DNA of 12,446 bases from an uncultured bacterium (GCA_916049765.1 CAJZIX010000020.1:1-12446), one strand, 5' to 3'. Shown: positions 1 through 9,216, counted from the first letter of the stretch. Notes: a model not told the origin generated them from the sequence alone. Numbers and translations: made by a program.

Positions 1-22
1 TCGAGTCCCGTCACCCGCTCCA
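1..22 (+). tRNA. 3' end of a tRNA, tRNA-Gly-like (cut by window edge)
   Basis: Bases 1-6 are most of a T-loop (TCGAGT), 7-11 the 3' strand of the T-stem (CCCGT), 12-18 the 3' acceptor strand (CACCCGC), 19 a U discriminator, and 20-22 an encoded CCA. The implied 5' acceptor strand, GCGGGTG, together with U73 is typical of bacterial tRNA-Gly. The anticodon lies outside the window, so the identity is inferred. It could be an ordinary glycine tRNA or the tRNA-Gly(UCA) that reads UGA in code 25 lineages. A terminator follows at once. Confidence 0.72.
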
Positions 23-27
23 TTAAG

Positions 28-56
28 GATTTCAGCTTAAAGCTGAGATTTTTTTT
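28..56 (+). terminator. Rho-independent terminator after the tRNA
   Basis: TCAGCTT (32-38) and AAGCTGA (40-46) are inverted repeats. With a realistic loop the core is TCAGC/GCTGA, extended at the base by A-T and G-U pairs, and a run of eight T follows (49-56). It starts a few bases past the tRNA CCA, which fits termination of the tRNA transcript. Confidence 0.65.
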
Positions 57-72
57 AATCCAAAATTTATGT

Positions 73-107
73 CCTTACAAGCAGGGGGTCATAGGTTCGA
101 GTCCTTT
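73..107 (+). pseudogene. Truncated tRNA-Val(UAC)-like fragment
   Basis: Bases 74-80 (CTTACAA) match an anticodon loop with anticodon UAC. Bases 81-85 (GCAGG) match the 3' anticodon stem, 86-90 (GGGTC) a variable loop, and 91-107 a T-arm with loop TTCGAGT and four of five stem pairs. The order and sequence fit the common bacterial tRNA-Val pattern. Upstream of 73 nothing pairs with the anticodon stem, and there is no D-arm or 5' acceptor strand. Downstream there is no acceptor strand or CCA. It therefore looks like a remnant: a decayed member of a tRNA cluster or a scar of integration at a tRNA. The rest of 108-177 holds nothing I can recognise. Confidence 0.5.
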
Positions 108-177
108 TAAAAGTTATAAATGCTTATTCTTATTGGATTTTCATAAAGTTCTTATGTTGAAATTTTTTTTCTAGATT

Positions 178-561
178 TTATGCTCATGCGATGAAGCTTT
201 CTAGCGCTTCAAGTGGAACGATTAAAAGACATTTTTCATATTCAGCTTTGAGTCCCTCTTCTTTGCAGTAAGCAAGCACTTCATCATCAAAAGTTCAAGG
301 TTGAAACCAGATTTTTTTGATTTGTAATTCCACGACCTGAGGGAGTATCTGCAAAGTCAGCTTCGGATTGACCATAAAAATCACGACTTCGGGAGCGATT
401 TTCAGTTCAGCAAGAGAAGCAAAGCACGGAATTCCAGCGATCATTTGGTAGTTTGGATTGATAGGAATGACTTCAAAGCCTCCTTCTCTTAGACGCGTAA
501 AGAGCCTAAACGCAAGGGATTCCGGATTCTCAGAGGCTCCAATCAGGGCAAGATTAGGCAT
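178..561 (-). CDS. CoA-binding-domain protein (YccU-like fold)
   Basis: A 127-residue protein of the small CoA-binding family (Rossmann fold, cytoplasmic). It has the N-terminal nucleotide-binding strand and turn (LALIGASENPESLA, residues 4-17), the VIPINPNY segment near residue 36, and the conserved IWFQPG stretch near residue 84. The length is usual for this family. The Gly of WFQPG is a UGA codon (295-297) and a second UGA lies three residues from the end (184-186), so the standard code would cut off the last third. It starts at the only plausible ATG (559-561), without a clear Shine-Dalgarno sequence. It diverges from the membrane protein gene at 651. Family members bind CoA, but their cellular role is mostly unknown, and nothing here narrows it. 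Confidence 0.85.
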
Positions 562-588
562 AAATAGGAAGAAAAAGAGGGTAAAAAT

Positions 589-616
589 TTGACAAAATAC
601 TATGGGGGGGTATAAT
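589..616 (+). promoter_or_regulatory. Perfect sigma70-type promoter TTGACA-N16-TATAAT
   Basis: TTGACA at 589-594 and TATAAT at 611-616 match the housekeeping consensus at all 12 positions with a 16-base spacer. The spacer ends in seven G. Transcription should begin near 622-624. The -10 box overlaps an in-frame ATG at 615-617, which therefore cannot be on this transcript, so the downstream gene should start at the ATG at 651. Confidence 0.75.
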
Positions 617-650
617 GAAGGTAGAAGTTTTAGTTACTATTTCTTATCTC

Positions 651-1202
651 ATGATTCAACATTATTTCTTTAACGCACTTGAGAATCCTCAGACACTTAG
701 TCTCTTTGGGAGAACATTAGAATCTTTGTATTGGAGAGCTTTTTTCCTCGTAGTATGCAGTATTCTTTTACTTTTTGTTTGATATAGTGTCTATCTACTG
801 ATCAAAAAGCATTCTCTTACTTCAAAGAAAAAAAATCTGACTTTATCTGAGTTAAAAAACTCATTTCTTCTTAGCTATGAAAAGCGAAAAGACTCTCTTT
901 CCAAGTCTCGTTATCTTATCCTTTGAGCCGTGCTTCAACTCCTAAGTTGGAGTTTTGTTCGTTTTATCTTTGATGTAATGTCTCAAGGACTAGAAACCTC
1001 AAATACAAATGAACATTTTGCTATCAATATGCTTTTGGGGAAGTGGGCATCTTTCTCTTTGTTGATCTTTATGATCGCCCCTTATTTTATTACGTTTTCC
1101 TTTGGGAATAAGCTCGTTCGTAATTTAGGAATGCTGACCTATATTTTTTGAATCTGATTTTTGTTTTTTGGATTTCTCGTTCAACTTGGGACGCTTGTTT
1201 AA
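651..1202 (+). CDS. Four-helix integral membrane protein of unknown function
   Basis: A 183-residue hydrophobic protein with likely membrane segments at about 29-51, 88-109, 132-152 and 157-180. A basic loop of Lys and Ser (52-87) lies between the first two, so both termini are probably cytoplasmic. I recognise no family. Four UGA codons are in frame (780, 924, 1149, 1155); one directly precedes the second helix and two lie in the last, at positions where Gly is natural. An ATG 36 bases upstream (615) is in frame but overlaps the -10 box of the consensus promoter, so I chose 651. No clear ribosome binding site precedes either start. It ends in UAA, 39 bases from the convergent clpP. Confidence 0.75.
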
Positions 1203-1241
1203 TAAAAAAAGAGGCTCTTGTTAGAAAAAAGGATTTTTTAA

Positions 1242-1838
1242 TTATGCTCAGATAATCTTGTCAATTAAACCGTAGTTCAAAGCATCTTCTGGGCTCATCC
1301 ATTTATTTCTCTCCATATCAGCAAGGGCTTCATCATAGCCTTTCCCTGAATGCTTCGCGATGATTTCAGTCAGCATTTTTTTTACTTTGAGCATCTCTTC
1401 AGCTTCAATCTGAATATCGGTCGCTTGTCCAGAAATTCCTCCTCCAGAAATCAACGGCTGATGAATCATAATCCTAGAATGTGGCAGAGCAAACCTTTTC
1501 CCTTTCGTTCCTCCAGCAAGCAAAAGCGATCCCATAGAAGCCGCAAGTCCAGTACAAATGGTCTGCACATCACACTTGAGAATCTGCATCGTATCGTAAA
1601 TTGCCAGTCCTGAATAGACTTCTCCACCCGGAGTATTGATATACATGATGATATCTTTCTCAGGATCTTTCTTTTCCAGATAGAGCATCTGTGCTACGAT
1701 CGTATTGACCATCGCACTATGTACTTGCTCTCCCACGAAAATAATTCTATCTTCAAGGAGTCTTGAGTAAATATCGTAAGCTCTTTCTCCATTTTTGGTT
1801 TTTTCAAGGACGGTAGGAATAAGGGTCATTCGTTTCAT
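1242..1838 (-). CDS. clpP: ATP-dependent Clp protease proteolytic subunit ClpP
   Basis: A 198-residue ClpP, the barrel-shaped serine protease that degrades unfolded proteins passed to it by Clp ATPases. It aligns from MTLIPTVLEKT through the YINTPGG oxyanion-loop motif (67-73), GLAASMGS with nucleophile Ser101, and MIHQP with His126, to ERNKWMSPEDA near the end. The third triad residue, Asp in the usual ERDxF motif, is Asn here (N178, codon at 1305-1307). There is no propeptide beyond three residues, and Met4 is an alternative start. The frame passes one UGA (1248-1250), which adds Gly-Ala before UAA. The secreted-protein gene ends 41 bases upstream, so the two may share a transcript. A weak internal promoter, TTGAAA-N16-TAGACT, could lie at 1864-1891. 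Confidence 0.95.
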
Positions 1839-1879
1839 TTCAAAAAGAATAAAATTCTGATTCAGTCTAAGGTTTTATG

Positions 1880-2857
1880 TTAGGATTTCAACTTATTTTT
1901 TCCTGTAGCTAGAGGTGCTACATAAGCATCTATCAGTACTTTATTATCACAAAAATCCTTATCAAGCTTCATGAGCTCAGAAAACTGAACAGTTCACCAA
2001 AAGTATCAATATTTATGTCTATTTTCAAATATTCACCAACTACTATAATCATAACAAGCAAGATATTCCCATCTTCCTTGAGAATTAAGTTGAAAGACGC
2101 TTTCATATCCATCTCATGAACCTCATCAACAACTATCTACTATTGTCATAAGAAGTTTTTTGTTTTTTATGATAAAGTAATAAATTTGATTATCCAATGA
2201 TCTTGCACATCAGTATTGAGAATGGAAAAATTCCCAATTATCTTTGTAGGTAAAAGCAAGCCTTGCTTGAGTATCTCCTTTTTTGGCAATAAAAATATAA
2301 GGAGTTCTAAAAGGAGTTATTAAATAATATTTACCAACTTTAAAGATGTCTGGGCGAGTTCATTCTTCTTCATTAATGTTTATTCATGCAGGTAAAATGA
2401 ATCATGGATACTTTGATGGGAAATGGAGTGTTTTTCCTTTTTGAACTTCTCTGAGTATTCCTTGTATATCTTCTTGAGTAGCTAATCCAGAAAGGTAGTT
2501 ATATTTATCTTTTGAAAAAGTATTCCATCTTTTTTCACATCGTTTTTGAAGTTCAGTCTTCTTTGTGTTTTTAGAGCATTGATACATGAGCTCTTCAATA
2601 AGTTTTTTAGAGTTTATGTAGTGCGTTAACCATTCTTGTTGAAATCTTTTATTTTCTCTTGTATTCCAAGATGACTTATAAGGTACTAAAAAAGGGAGAT
2701 CATAAGTAAAGGTAAATGAATCATCAAGCATTTTAGAAGCTGGAAAATAAGGAGGGAATTGATATCAAGAGCTTGTTTCAATTGATGATGCTATACTTTT
2801 CTCACTACTAATGAATAAAAATATAGATAGGCAGCATAAAAAAATAGTTTTCTTCAT
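1880..2857 (-). CDS. Secreted protein of unknown function, signal peptide
   Basis: A 325-residue protein. Its N-terminus (MKK, a hydrophobic run with two Cys, then SIASS) is a classical signal peptide, probably cleaved near residues 23-25. The mature part is rich in Tyr, Trp, Phe and Asn with six cysteines spread along it, which could form disulfides outside the cell. No lipobox follows the signal, and I recognise no domain. Eleven UGA codons are in frame (2765, 2402, 2384, 2360, 2210, 2126, 2123, 2114, 2033, 2006, 1994), the highest density here. Two are adjacent in a flexible SCGGGSGDG stretch (242-250). GAGGG seven bases before the ATG is one of the few good ribosome binding sites in the window. 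It lies directly upstream of clpP. Confidence 0.78.
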
Positions 2858-3066
2858 TATTTTCCCTCAAAATAAGATAAAGTACAAGAATAGTAAATAT
2901 TTTTATTATAAAAGCTAGAGTATGATAAAATTATAGAAAATTTCTTGTTTTAATTCGGAGGAAGAAATAATTTTTGCTTATCATTCAAAATGAGATTTTA
3001 ACTTGCAATTTATGATTAAAACCTTACCAACAAGTATTCATCTTCTTTATTTTCTACTGATAAAAA
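2858..3066. promoter_or_regulatory. Divergent regulatory region with -10-like boxes
   Basis: This 209-base AT-rich gap separates two genes transcribed away from each other, both for exported proteins, so it must carry promoters for both. On the minus strand TATAAT at 2905-2910 would give a leader of about 40 bases to the gene at 2857. On the plus strand TATGAT occurs at 2921-2926 and 3011-3016. None has a convincing -35 box at the right distance. A strong GGAGG at 2957-2961 has no ATG behind it. Confidence 0.35.
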
Positions 3067-4521
3067 ATGAAAAAAATCTGAATTTTATTAGGAGTTGGAA
3101 TTTTTACCTTGAGTAATGCTACTTTTGCAGCTGTAAATCACTCTCAAATCAAGGATTTTTCTTCAAAACTTGAAACCAACAAGACGAAACTGATTAAAAA
3201 TATTGATGAGAGTAAGGTAAAGCTCAAAAATGTCGCTAAAGAAGCGAGTAAATTCTCTGATACTTCCTTATTCAAGGCTGCAAGTTGTCTAGGGGCGATC
3301 CCTGCTGAGGATCAGAATTTAAATTTTGATAAAATTACTACGACGCTTAAAGAAGAAATTCTGAATGAGTATATCAAGCTTGATGGGGAGATTAAGAGGC
3401 TCAGCTTTGGGATGAAAGAAAGTGATCCTTTGATTTTTGGAAATAGTCTAGATACTTTTTACAATCAAAATGCACTTAAAATCAGTAAGATTGAGAATGA
3501 CTATTATCTCAAAACAGAGAAAGTAAAGAAGACCTTTCTTGAATATGTAGAGAATAATAAAACCTTGCTTACCAAGCTAGCTCAAGATCTGGATTCTATT
3601 GAAACTTTCCAGAAAGCGGCAAGTGGAGCGACAAGTTCTCTTGAAACTTTCAAAAAAGAAGTAAATACGCGTTCAGAATTCTTAAAAACACTTGAAAAAG
3701 CAAAAACTGATAGCGAGGCAAGTTTCGCAGCAGAACTGGAAAGGGTTTTCAATCAAGCTATGCTAGACCATCATCCTGATGATGCAACCCAAGCGAAATA
3801 TCTTATTCATAAGGATAATTTCCTCAAAAAATTTAAATCTGAAATTGGTCAGGCTCAGTATTACCTTTTTTCAGCTATTTTTTCTTATGCAGACTATATG
3901 GATCTTATAGCAAAAAAAGCAGATATTGAAAAACAGTTTTATACAGCTTCAGGAACCATTGATTGTAATCTTTTGTTGACTACAAGTATGAATCTTGGTA
4001 AATATACTCAAGGAGCTGATACGAAATCAGAAAAGATTCAGAAAGGACTCCAGCTTCTTATCGATGCTACAAAAAATGGTAAACTTAATATGAAAGTCCT
4101 TGAAGAACCAACAATCTCTTATTTCAAAACTACGAATGAAAAACTAACAAGAAAACTGATTGCTAATTTTAAAGCGATGTTGGATGCCGAGAAACCTCAA
4201 ACTTCGACACTTACTACTGGAGAGGTGGCTAATGAACCACAATCTCAAACTGAACAAATTCCTTTGCCACCAGAGAAGGTAGTCTTTACTCAGGCTTTTA
4301 AGAAAGGGCAGTATCATGAGCAGATAAAAACTTTACAAACCTTGCTCAAGAATTGGGGATATTACCAAGGGGAGATTAATGGAGTCTATTCTCCAGCCAC
4401 GATAGAAGCGGTTTATAAATTTCAGCTCAAAGAGGGGATTATTACCGGAAAAGAGAAAAATAAAACGGGATATGGACGATTTTGAGTTAAGACAAGAGAA
4501 AAGCTTAATAAAAGTATCTAA
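3067..4521 (+). CDS. Secreted coiled-coil protein with C-terminal peptidoglycan-binding domain
   Basis: A 484-residue exported protein. The true start is the ATG at 3067. It gives a signal peptide (MKKI, a hydrophobic core, cleavage likely after ATFA at residue 21) whose fifth residue is a UGA-encoded Gly; the standard code would miss it. Residues about 25-375 are charged and helical with coiled-coil character. A Pro/Thr/Gln linker (about 377-406) follows, then a domain at 416-484 matching the PG_binding_1 family (IKTLQTLLKNWGYY, TIEAVYKFQ, FGVKTREKLN), which anchors proteins to the cell wall. A second UGA (4483) supplies the Gly of FGVKT. No catalytic domain is visible, so a structural or scaffold role is inferred. 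It is first in a tandem run with the pilin-like and penicillin-binding genes. Confidence 0.85.
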
Positions 4522-4556
4522 TCAGATTTTTCATTTTTTTGAATAGTGAGATTCCA

Positions 4557-5723
4557 ATGATAACGAGAAAAAAAGGGTTTACCTTGCTTGAAATTACCTT
4601 AGTAATCATTATTTCCGGATCAATTTTGACAACGGTATATGGAATTATGACCTTTTTACCGAAAGTGAAGAATTTTAATGATGCAAGACAAAATCTGATC
4701 CAGCAAACGAATGATGTAATGGATCGTTTTACGATTCTTTTTCAAGATTATACCATTGATTATGAAGAATACTTTAATAGAAAAATGGTCGGTTGTGATA
4801 AAAATAAAAAAGGAACAGCTTTTGAGTGGATGGTAAATACAAGCGGACATTGTGATGCTTTCACTGCCTATGGAAATGAAAATGCAAAATTACAGGGGGA
4901 AAATCTTAAAGAACATCATCTTTCTTATTGTTCTTCTGATCGTTCTTCAGATGCAGGAAATTTACTTTTAGCTTATTCAACCTGCAAGGATGCTACTTTG
5001 CCAGAGGGAGGAATTTTGGCTTCTAATGATGGGAAACTTTCATATGGGCAATATAAGCAGTTTTTCTGGGATATGAAAAATGATACTGATGGACAATCTA
5101 TTGCCGAAGGTAAGCCAAAAGAAGTAGGAGACTCTGATGATAGAGATGAGGGGACAGGTCCGATTGCTATTGGTCAGCCAAAAAATATTCAGGAGCTGTA
5201 TCTTATCTCTCATGATGGAACCAGAAGACTTTTTCTGAGGAAACATTTAAAGACTTTTAAAAATCTGAAAGGGGAACTCTCTACAGGATATACGATTCAG
5301 ATGCTTAAGTTGAGAGGATTTGATGCTGGGAAAGCACATCGTTTTGATGCAGAGCATGATAATGAGGTCTATGATGGACAGATAGACACTTGGGCATGTG
5401 ATGCGGGACAAAAGTTTTCTTGTAATGGAAAAGAAATTCTGAATTATTCTTGATATTATCTTCCAAAAGATGCAGATGATGGATGGGTAGATTTGTTTGA
5501 TGATAATCTTAATATTATTCATTGGAATATTCAGATTGCTCCTGTTAAAAATCCTGATTATGCTTGGGCAGAAGAAAAGCAACAGATTAATCCTTATATC
5601 CAGATTTCTCTTACTGCGGGTTTGAATGAACATTTATGGGCGAATAAACTTTGATGAAGTACTAATGGATATCAATACACTCTTCAAAATCTTTATGATA
5701 CGAGGGGATTTTATTTAAAGTAG
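4557..5723 (+). CDS. Type IV pilin-like / minor pseudopilin protein
   Basis: A 388-residue protein with a textbook class III signal: RKKG|FTLLE, cleaved after Gly7 by prepilin peptidase, with the conserved Glu at position 5 of the mature form. A hydrophobic helix of about 20 residues follows. It is far longer than major pilins. The large head is rich in Asp, Lys and Gly and has several cysteines; the phrase ELYLISHDGTRR (about residues 217-228) may belong to the pilin fold core. This suits a minor pseudopilin of type IV pilus or competence machinery (PilW/PulJ class), but that assignment is inference. The UGA codons at 5451 and a pair at 5652-5657 are read through to UAG. The ATG at 4557 is preferred to the TTG at 4539 because it places the signal normally. 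It starts 35 bases after the previous gene. Confidence 0.82.
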
Positions 5724-5740
5724 ATGTATAAAAAATCTTA

Positions 5741-8233
5741 ATGGATACTTTTTTAGGAACAAAGAAGTTTAGTTCTTCTTCGGTTAGAAAGGGTTTTTGG
5801 ATTAAGATACCCTTTATTCAACAGCTGTTAACAAGTAAAGAATTTGCATTGGCTTGTTTTTTTTGTTGTTTGTTTTTTATTCTGGGAGTCAGGCTTTTTT
5901 GGTTGCAAGTAGTTAAATATGATCAATATGATGCGCAGTTGAGTAGATTACATTATAAAGAATCCTTATTAGAACCAGAAAGAGGTGATATTTATGCATT
6001 AGATAAAGGATGACATCCGGTTAAATTGACAGAAAATCTGACCTTATATGACTTGGCGCTTGATCCGAAAGATTTAACAGTTTTCCCCGCTAAGAGAGAT
6101 CAAAATGGGAACATTACGGTGCCTGAAAAACCAATGAAGCCTCGTTTTATTGAACTCATAGCTCCGATTATTTATAAACATCTTTGTGAAATCAATGGAA
6201 TGAAAGTTCCAACAAAGGCTGAATGCGTGAAGAATGTAGAACTTTTTTCTAACGAAACACTTTTGCCTAAGAAACCAGATTTGTTTTATTTTTGACAAGG
6301 AGCAAGATCTCCTGAGTATGAAACTTTTGATTTTACAGGATATCAAGAGAACTTTAATAATGTGGTTGAACACTTTACCAAGCAGAAGGCAATGGAACTC
6401 ATTAAAGCAAGGCTCGATCAAAAAATTCAAATCTGAATTAAGACTTCAAATTACCTCGGATATTTTGTAGAACCCAGATTTTTAGATGAGGTAAAACAGC
6501 TTGATCTTCCCTATCTTAGTGTTGAAAATGAGAATTATCTCTACATTATTCCAGCAAGGATTGAAAACAAAACGAAAGCTATTAGCCAAATGAGATCGCT
6601 TCTGAAGAAACGAAGATATCCTATTGGGGTAAATTTTGAAACCCTTTTTGAAGTTCAAGAGTGGAGGTATATTAAGCTTATTTCGGGACTCAATCCAGAA
6701 CTTGCTCAAGAGATAAGAGAGTTAAAATCAGAACATCAATTTGAAAAATCTAAAATTAATAAGGAAACAAATACGATCGGAATCCCAGTATTGTATGGAC
6801 TGATTTTAGAGCCGTTTATGACGAGATATTATCCATATGGAGAGTTTATGGCAAATACTCTAGGATATGTAGATAAGAAGGGGGTTGCCTATTATGGAAT
6901 TGAACAATATTTTGATAATATTTTGAAAGGAAAGAAAGGGGAAGTAAGAGGAAGAAGCTCGGGGATTGCAGGTAATATTTGAACTAATGAGTTTGAAATT
7001 CTCCAGCCAATTGATGGAAGTGATGTCTATTTGACTTTAGATATTGGACTCCAAAGAGAAGCTGAGGAAATTGCTCGTAAAGAACTTGCAGGTTTAAGGG
7101 CAGATGCAATCAGTATTTTGGTTTTGGATACAGAAAACGGACAGGTAAAAGCTTCAGTAAATGCTCCTACTTTTAATCCAAATAGTTATAATGATGCGTA
7201 TACGTTAGTTCCATTATGAGAAGAGTATGCTCATTTGATAGATAATTTGAGCTATGTTGATATCCCTGTTTATATTTATACAGGGAATGATTATCATCTT
7301 GCAACAAGGTTAGAAAGACAGAATACAGGCCTCCAAAAATTTATCAATAAAAATGTCTTTGGACCCCAGGTTTTTGTGGATAAAAATATTAGTAGCCCTT
7401 TTGAGCCTGGAAGTATTTTTAAGGCCTTTACAATAGCTATTGGTTTAGATACTGATGAAATGTCGTATCAAGATAGATATCAAGATGAAGGTTCTGTTAA
7501 GGTATGAACCTATACGATTAAAAATGCCTCTCGTGCGTGTGAGGGAAATCATAATTTTTTGCATGCCTTTATTCATTCCTGTAATGTAGGTATGGCGAAA
7601 ATTGTTCAAAGAATACAGAAATATGCGTTCTATAACTATCTCACAAGGTTAGGATTCGGTTCCTTGACTGAAATTGAATTAGCATGAGAAAAAGAAGGAT
7701 TCTTAGATAATGTAAATACTGTATCATTAGCTAGATTCTTAAATAATGCTTTTGGACAAGGGTTAACTACTACGCAGATTCAGCTTGCTGCAGCCTATGC
7801 AGCTTTAGTTAATGGAGGGTATTACGTAAAACCAACGATTATTGCGGGTATTTTTAATAAAGATTGAGCAGAAAATGCTACATCAATTATGCCTCAAGAA
7901 AAAAAGAAAATTTTCAGTTCTTCTACATCAGAAGGACTTAGAAAAGGACTTTGGGAGGTGCTAAATAATAATCCAGAAATTTCAAATAGTGCAAATATTC
8001 CTCAAGTAAAGCTTGGAGCCAAGAGTTGAACAGCACAGATTTCATATAGATGAAGATATCAGAGAGGAGAGGGACGAACTAATGGAACTTTTGCGGGGAT
8101 TATTAGTGTAGATCAACCAAAATATGCAGTTTTAATTTGGGTTCGTCGTCCGAGAAGGAATCAATGGTGATGATTTACGGCAGGACCAATTTTTAAGCAG
8201 ATTGCTTCTTATATTTTGACATACGATATGTAA
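5741..8233 (+). CDS. Class B penicillin-binding protein (FtsI/PBP2-type transpeptidase), enlarged
   Basis: An 830-residue peptidoglycan transpeptidase anchored by one N-terminal helix (about 35-56). Class B features in order: RGDIY (81-85) opening the pedestal, the RYYPYGEFMANTLGYV and GIEQYFD region (from about 362), then the catalytic domain with Ser558-x-x-Lys561 in PGSIFK, Ser613-Cys-Asn615, and KSGT (761-764). Twelve UGA codons are in frame; one is the Gly of KSGT (8027-8029) and two adjacent ones form WGGF near the end. The protein is about 200 residues longer than typical FtsI or PBP2. The extra length lies mainly between RGDIY and RYYP, with a further stretch before the active serine. 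It cross-links the cell wall in division or elongation; which of the two cannot be told. It begins 17 bases after the pilin-like gene, without an obvious Shine-Dalgarno. Confidence 0.95.
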
Positions 8234-8255
8234 TTATTTATCTTTAAGAAAAAAA

Positions 8256-9134
8256 ATGCAGACCATTAATCTTTCTAAATTGGTGATGAGTTCTTATTTT
8301 ATAAATCTTTTAGAGCAAGAGGATATTAGATTTGATCAGATTCTTACCGATAATCCATATTTGGCAAAAGAGTGAAATATCCTTTGTATAGATGGTGATC
8401 TTACCTCCTTTTTCCATAAACAAAAAAAAATAAAAACCTGACTTCTTATTTTAGATCAGCTTAATTTACAGGATGTAGCTCCTTTTGTTGATTTGTGTTT
8501 TGAAAAATATTATATTATTGACGCTCGAACTTGAGTTTCGAGTTTTGGAAAGAAAATTTCACAAGAAGTGAACTATCTTGATTCTTTGGTTGGCAATGCG
8601 ATTTTTCCTTTTGATGAGAATTACTTTATACAAGCTCTGAAATCAGGAACATCTTCCGTTATTTTTCTTACAGATCAAGAAGTCCCTGAAAATATCTATG
8701 CTTCCCACACAGAGGAGCAATTACAGATCGTAGATAAGGCGCTTGTAGAACAACCACAATTCATTTCTCTTTTATCTCCAGAAAATCCTAGCCTTTTTCT
8801 CATTGGAACAGGGAATCATTTGGAAGAGTTGATAAAACTTTCTCAATTTTTATCTCTTCATGAGCAAAAGATTGCTTTAGGAGTAATAGGTAATCTTTCT
8901 GTAATCAAATCTCTGGAATTTCAACAAAAATTTCTATCAGTAAAAAAAATCTGAATCCTAATTGACCATACTCCTACTAATTTTTTTTCTAAATTTTTTT
9001 CTACAAATAAAGAAATTACTTTGATTACACCAAAGTATCAACAGTTGACAAGTATTTCTCCAGATTGGGCTTTTACACAAACAGAATTTGATGCTGAAGC
9101 TCTTTTGAAAAGGGTAGTTGAATGAGTTGAGTAA
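8256..9134 (+). CDS. Putative transketolase-like protein lacking the cofactor domain
   Basis: A 292-residue soluble protein with no signal or membrane segment. Parts recall the second and third domains of transketolase/DXS enzymes. VGNAIFPFDENYFIQAL, followed by SSVIFLTDQEVP, resembles the stretch where transketolases have a position equivalent to RPAD and then SRQ-type strands. SLFLIGTGNH (about residues 179-188), followed by a helix and IALGVIG, resembles the start of the C-terminal domain (IATGSEV...). The N-terminal thiamine-diphosphate domain is absent, so it may work with a separate subunit or have lost catalysis. The resemblance is by eye and weak. Five UGA codons are in frame, including the penultimate Gly region (9123). 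It lies 22 bases after the penicillin-binding protein gene and 82 before dnaX. Confidence 0.7.
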
Positions 9135-9216
9135 ACTTCCCTTTGAAAAAAAAATCGGAAACCTTACACTAACAAAAGATAAAAATCAGAATTTTATTAT
9201 TTTTTTAACAGAGCTG

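Noticed and set aside
1203..1241. Terminator between the membrane protein gene and clpP
   Set aside because: AAGAG/CTCTT and A6/T6 repeats are present, but the stems are very short or have a loop too small; position alone is not enough.
2974..3063. A 29-codon TTG-started leader peptide behind the GGAGG at 2957, ending just before the gene at 3067
   Set aside because: The spacing of 12 bases is long, the start is TTG, and the peptide has no recognisable attenuator feature. It may be chance.
5741..8233. The transpeptidase as a pseudogene broken by a dozen stop codons
   Set aside because: All interruptions are UGA, none is UAA or UAG, the frame never shifts, and the catalytic motifs are intact or completed by UGA as Gly.
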